Assembly (NCBI GenBank): GCA_000827495.1 | Contig: KN817537.1 | Coordinates: forward strand, 254,419-318,418 | Direction of reading: 5' to 3' | Source of the DNA: Hypholoma sublateritium FD-334 SS-4 | Taxonomy: Eukaryota > Basidiomycota > Agaricomycetes > Agaricales > Strophariaceae | Length of the DNA: 64,000 bases | Shown: positions 59,425-64,000 of the stretch, piece by piece | Position numbering within the stretch: position 1 is the first letter of the stretch | How the letters are laid out: every line of letters begins with the position of its first letter | Notes under the pieces: generated by a model | What the model was told of the DNA's origin: nothing | Database searches by the model: none | The model's input: the letters and a program-made list of their open reading frames with translations, nothing else | Program-made: the position numbers and the translations under genes

Positions 59425-60656
59425 ATGTTTTCACTGTTCTCACTGCTTATATCTGGCGTTGCAGGACTAAACGTCGTTCTTCCACGGCAAACATCACAAA
59501 GTCTATTGGGAAATACCTCTGTTCTGCCTCCTGGATGGAATGTCAACCCGGGTATCGACTGCCTCGCGTGAGTATACTTAGTACCGTTTCATTGTACCCA
59601 CCAGAAGATTAACGCCACACCGATTAATGCTTGCGCTTTAATTCTAGTGATGCCGGAAACCTACTTGGCCCTAGTTTTACAGACCCCGTCGGCCTGACGA
59701 TCGAGTCTTGTGTTGCATTCTGCAACGAGCAGAGCCAGCGTCTTGCTGGNCTGGAAGGGGACCAATGCAGTTAGCTTCACTTTCTTTCCCTTGATCAGTG
59801 GATATATTTGAATCGCCATACTTTCAAAATCCTCTTAGAATGTGCAAACATATACAGACCGGATGGCGGAGGNTTCGAGAGTGATCCAGGCGAATGCCAT
59901 CTACCTGATTTTGATGTTCCCTGCCCCGGAAACGCGGAAGAATCATGTGGACTCCCGAATGGCACTCCATCATTAATTAGCTTGTATCTGAAGACGGGCA
60001 CTCCGATTGACTGTTCCGATCTTGTATGGCCCGGCGGCTCAGCGATGACGGCCGGTAAATGGCGCTTTTCATATTTCTACAAGTGCGTACATGAACGAAT
60101 ATCCGCTCAATAACTGAGATCATACAGCTAATAATGGACTGCCATTCAGTGATTCCACCACAGCGCGAGCTTTGAGCGTCAATGCAGCGACTCTGGCAGC
60201 TCCAGTAACAGCGGGAAGTATGAGCTCAGCGGCTTGCACCACGGCGTGCGGTAACGCAGGTGAGCACTCAATTGCATCATTTTAAACTCCCATTTATAAT
60301 TTTCTGCATNCAGGATATACACTTGCCGGCGTTGAATTTGGAGATGAATGCTGTAAGTCTTTCAGTTGTATCCTATGGTTTATNTGACTTCGTTGAGCGA
60401 CGTAATAGTTTGCGGAAATGCATTGGAAAACAATGCTCACACAATCACAGACTGCGCGCTTTTGAACCAGCCATTCAACCCTAACCCCGCGCGCGTAAGT
60501 CTCACAGTGTGCACAGGGAATCCACAGGAGATTTGTGGCGGCCCNGGGGTCATATCGATATTCACGCTTCCGGGGACGGGGCTCATTCCCCTTCTTCCCT
60601 TTGTCCCTTCTTTGGATAATTTCTGCGCAGGCGAGAATTGCATGACGGAGACCTAA
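59425..60656 (+). CDS. Secreted protein with two WSC domains
   Basis: Probable cell-wall or carbohydrate-binding secreted protein. Signal peptide MFSLFSLLISGVAGLNVV. First WSC domain (8-Cys type) spans several exons: CVAFCNEQSQRLAGLEGDQC, KCANIYRPDGGGFESDPGEC and CPGNAEESCGLPNGTPSLIS. Second domain: SMSSAACTTACGNA-GYTLAGVEFGDEC, FCGNALENNAHTITD and VCTGNPQEICGGPGVISIFT. An N-terminal extension from ATG 59356 is possible but would put a charged stretch before the signal peptide. It ends at TAA 60654-60656 shortly after the second domain. N bases at 59750, 59872, 60310, 60384 and 60545 fall in or near exons. No catalytic domain is attached. WSC domains also occur fused to copper radical oxidases in other fungi; no fusion is seen here. 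Confidence 0.78.
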
Positions 60657-61074
60657 TTGAAGCATCATGTCGTTGAATTGTACAAGTATAGCTGNTATCT
60701 GATAACACTTGGACTGCGCTGCGCATTAATGTGATTGTGGCAATAATTGCGTATCCCTGGGTCTGTGACTTTGTTGCAGTCAATCACCGGAGGAAAAGGC
60801 TCTNACAACGCGTGGAGACTCTGTGCTGCGTATGAGAATTACGTATAATTGAGTCTAAAACCGGTATTGAGGCCTTTATGTATGAATCCTCCAATGCGAC
60901 TAGATTAAGCGCCCGTTAGAGGAACGCGTGATCGTGCACGTCTCGTGTGACGTAGCGCGCTTCGAATCACATTACTTGTGACAGTCTGTAATATAGCCTC
61001 GCGCAAGCCTCGCGACATGCCACTGAATCTTATCAACTTTCCACTTGCTTTCCACTTCATTCGCCAGTTTCCGA
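60657..61074. other. Intergenic region before the kinase-like gene
   Basis: No gene seen; contains two N bases. Confidence 0.5.
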
Positions 61075-63081
61075 ATGTTTTCAGCTGAACTCGAAAGTCG
61101 CTTTCGAAGTATGTTGTTGGGCCCGAGGGTCGCCGAAACTCTTGTCAAGGATCACATCGACGCCCAGATTGAAGCTGAGGTCAAAGAAAACGGCGACCGA
61201 CCCAAGCACCCTGGAATGCCTGAGGATCCCGGGCGCAGGCGTGCCATTGTGCGCGAGTGGCCACGCGACCCCAANGGGCCGACGATCACCACGTTGCCCG
61301 CCGGGAAGGAGGCAGCTAACGGTATGCCCTTGTGGGGNGCCACTGTACTCGACTTCTTCTGGGTGCAGCGCGCGCCGGAGTGCGGAAACTGGGTTACCGC
61401 CGCGAACTCAAGCAGACTGTTGGCTTGGTCGAAAGAGATCGGCGAGCTTGAACATGCTAAGGAAGAAATTGCCTGGGCGGAGGGGGAGGACAGCCCGAAG
61501 GAGTTGTTTCCGTGCGACATGGCGACCTTGCTCAAAGATGCCGATTATGCGCCTCCCGGTGTAGCAAAATTCCGTGATGATATGCATAAACTGGTGAGCT
61601 ATNGGTAATNTGGTCTCTGGAAGCGTCATACTTACGCATACGCGTAGCCCAACGGCAGGATGTCAGCGACGCGATACCAGAAATTCCAGAATCGCCTCCC
61701 ACTTCATCTTCTACCAGAGAAGCTCATTGTGCATGATCCAGACAGTACGTTGCGCGTTGGACGGACATCTAAAGTCGAATCGGAAGAATGCGACACGCCA
61801 CGCGTCTACAGGCTCGAGCTCACCAAAGAGACACGCGATACCATCGCTGCTGCGCGAACCGCCTTAGCGCAGTCAGATAAAGCGGGTTCTGCTCTTTTAT
61901 ACACTACTCAATCGGAAGACATGATCACTGGGAATGNGAAGGAGGGACCAGTCATCGAGGCAACGGCCGTGATTCTACCGCCACCCCCGCCCCCGCCGCT
62001 ACTGACTCCAGAAGCGCACCTCTACATCAACGCNGCTGACAAGCTCGGCGAAGGAAACCACTCGCACGTCTACCGCGTTGCGTGGGAGATCCCCCGCAGT
62101 CTCGTCATGGCACCATACGTATGCGACAAGTGTATCGAAGAAAGTTTATTCAAGAAACTCANGGAGGAAGCGCCCGAGGCAAAAATCAGCACGAGCGAGC
62201 CGCTCGACTTTCAAATTGAAGAGTTGATGATACACATCGCCGGTCTGCACGGCAGAAAAGGGAAGCTTTCCATGGTCGAAGTCACCATGCCCGCTATGGA
62301 CGTCGAATTTGTTTATTCCTCGACAGGGACGTCCGAAAAGATAAAGCAAGCAGCCGAACGTATTATGAACATGGAATATGAGGGCAACACGCGCAAAGTC
62401 CCTATCGACNTGAAGTGGTCGACTCCGGGCAACTTCTGCGAACACGAACAGGAGCGCAGGAGCGCGCCGANGACATTCAAGGTCGACGTCAGCGCTAAGC
62501 TTTCGCACAAGTACGATGAACACCTTCCACGCGAGGCGCAGAATTATCAGAAATTCCCTGCGCATTTCTTTCAGCACTGGAGCGGGTACAATATCATTCC
62601 CCCCAACAAGGATCCGACACCCGTGCTGGCTGTGGTACCCCAGTTCTACGGCTACTATGTACCGGAGGACGGCCAGGTCAAGGACGGCGAGTACCTCAGC
62701 CCGATTTTGCTCCTGGAGAACTGTGGCACGCCCGTGGACGTCAATGACCTGGACATAGATGATAGGTGCGCTCCGGTTTCATCACGCTGCCGGGAGTGAG
62801 TACTGAGCACTCATTCCAGACACGAATGCGCGTCGCTACTGCTCCGCATGCACACCGAGGGCTGGCTGCACAACTCGTTCTTCCCCCGGAATGTACTCAT
62901 GCAGCACGGGGACATCACTGAATGGCCCGTGTTTCAGGAAAAGAAGGACAGGCGTTTCCGAATCATAGATTTCGGGCGCTCGGTGNATTATCCGAAGACG
63001 TCAGGACGCTCGGAATATGGGGTNCTAAGATCTAAAGAGGAGCATGAATGTAGGCAGACGTTCAAGATCAGTGACTTCTGA
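61075..63081 (+). CDS. Protein-kinase-like protein (FunK1-related), probable loss of the catalytic Asp
   Basis: Three exons 61075-61593, 61648-62765 and 62820-63081 give about 632 residues. The N-terminal 170 residues are unlike known domains. The kinase fold starts at residue about 300 with ADKLGEGNHSHVYRVAWEIP (glycine-rich loop). LSPILLLENCGTPVDVNDLD marks the hinge. LLLRMHTEGWLHNSFFPRNVLMQ is the catalytic-loop region, and RIIDFGRSV is the DFG motif. In related fungal kinases the loop reads HxDxxxxN; here the Asp position is Ser (HNSFFPRN). A run of prolines (about 61979-61998) precedes the glycine loop. Nine or so N bases lie inside the exons, so single residues are unsure. The family label is inferred from the kinase-like motifs and the fungal setting. 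It may be a pseudokinase. Confidence 0.72.
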
Positions 63082-63411
63082 TGTTNCGTCGAAGAGTTGA
63101 CACTGTACCATCGTACTGATATCTCCCTTCTTGAGCGTACTGTACTGATTTCTCAGTTTCTTTTTTTCCCCTATGTACTTTGGCGATGCGTGTGTTGTNA
63201 CTTGTAATTATTGCTATTGTAGTTAGGTGTTCTGTTTGAACTGTAAATTGTACTTGCCTGTGTATAACGAATATGAAAGCAATCACCTGAAATGATTCAC
63301 AACGTTCAAATGGCAAGCGTTCGATCCGAGCCCGGGTCAGGAGTTCAAACGTTCAAGCTTCAAGCTTCAAGTTTCAGATGTTCATGTTTATACTATTATA
63401 CATCGCTGTCA

Positions 63412-64000
63412 TCACAGCGCAAATATCTCCGTATGAAGCCCCACACCTCCCAGATTCACTCCGCGCCCGCTCAATTGCAGACGCGCGACACCATTCGCCA
63501 CCTCGCGGATCAGACCTTCAGGCCCACTCGCGCATACCGCGAGCCCTCCTCCCGCACGCGCGACGAACGGCAAGCGACCCACAGCATCCAGCTCGGGGTC
63601 AACACCCATGCTCGTTTCCGAATCCACAGAGCGTTCAGCTAAGGACACGCGATCGCCTTTGTCGCCACTGTCTGCGGTCAGAGCTGGCACCAGCGCGGGG
63701 CTTGTGAGGTTCAGCAGGACGNGATACACGCTCGGGCGCACGATGGCGACGTCGCAGTTCGGGATCGGTGGGACTGCCTCGGGGTTGCAGAGGCAGGTGA
63801 CGTATATTGAGATGTGCAGCGTAATGGGGAGCAGCCCGGCGCTAGACGCCTCNGCCGCACGCGCGATATCCATGAGGGCGGGGGCAAACCAGTCGATGGA
63901 GCCTGCATATATGCGCGATCAGCGCAATGGGGAGGAAAGTGAAACAGGAGTGNTCACCAAAAGAACGCACACACCACACGAGCTCGATGGCGCGCGTGCG
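63412..64000 (-). CDS. Ferric reductase (FRE) family, C-terminal part, cut by the window end
   Basis: Plasma-membrane flavocytochrome that reduces Fe3+ or Cu2+; only the cytosolic NAD(P)-binding end is in the window. One exon (63902 to 63412) encodes SIDWFAPALMDIARA, LPITLHISIYVTCLCNPEAV, PPIPNCDVAIVRPSVY and LAVCASGPEGLIREVANGVA (nucleotide-binding end of the FRE NAD domain). It terminates GGVGLHTEIFAL, the usual ferric-reductase ending. A preceding exon with RAIELVW begins near 63973, across an intron containing one N. The heme-binding membrane domain would lie beyond 64000. Intact as far as seen, except for N bases at 63722, 63853 and 63952. Confidence 0.78.

Noticed and set aside
59425..60656. 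WSC protein as a detached domain of a copper radical oxidase
   Set aside because: It has its own signal peptide and stop and lies over 5 kb from the nearest oxidase with other genes between.

Overview
The window looks like nuclear DNA of a filamentous basidiomycete, most likely an agaricomycete (mushroom-forming fungus). The grounds are dense short introns of about 50-60 nt, eukaryotic gene structure with no operons, and the family mix: galactose-oxidase/glyoxal-oxidase type copper radical oxidases, RTA1-like 7TM proteins, NADP-dependent 2-alkenal/prostaglandin-reductase-type MDR enzymes, a JEN-type carboxylate transporter, a UstS-type GST, a divergent G-alpha protein, a WSC-domain protein and a FunK1-like kinase. 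Single N bases (21.97-22.02 kb, 43.9-44.2 kb and throughout 59.7-64 kb) show a draft or heterozygous assembly. Gene ends below were derived by hand from splice sites and reading frames; nothing was searched against a database.

Layout. 1.3-3.0 kb: guanine deaminase (-). 3.9-16.7 kb: an interleaved set of three RTA1-like membrane proteins (two -, one +) and two MDR reductases (-). 18.3-20.8 kb: JEN-type MFS transporter (+). 21.5-28.4 kb: two further MDR reductases as inverted arms (- then +) around an SDR gene and a deleted SDR relic. 29.3-32.05 kb: an orphan protein and a GST-like protein (+). 32.2-40.6 kb: two mitochondrial-type D-lactate dehydrogenases (-) with a copper radical oxidase (+) between them. 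42.3-54.0 kb: a flavin oxidoreductase gene split by a small TA-flanked transposon, then a tandem duplication in which decayed oxidoreductase copies precede two intact copper radical oxidases. 54.3-64 kb: G-alpha-like protein, eIF3e, WSC protein, kinase-like protein and the end of a ferric reductase.

Functionally, the first half is rich in genes that could handle lipophilic or electrophilic compounds (four alkenal-reductase-type MDRs, three RTA1 proteins, SDR, GST). The middle pairs extracellular H2O2-producing oxidases with alpha-hydroxy-acid metabolism (JEN transporter, D-lactate dehydrogenases). Guanine deaminase and eIF3e are ordinary housekeeping genes. The window is dominated by recent local duplication: RTA1 x3, MDR x4, DLD x2, CRO x3, flavin oxidoreductase x3 (one split, two relics). 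I saw no CRISPR array, rRNA, convincing tRNA or autonomous transposon.
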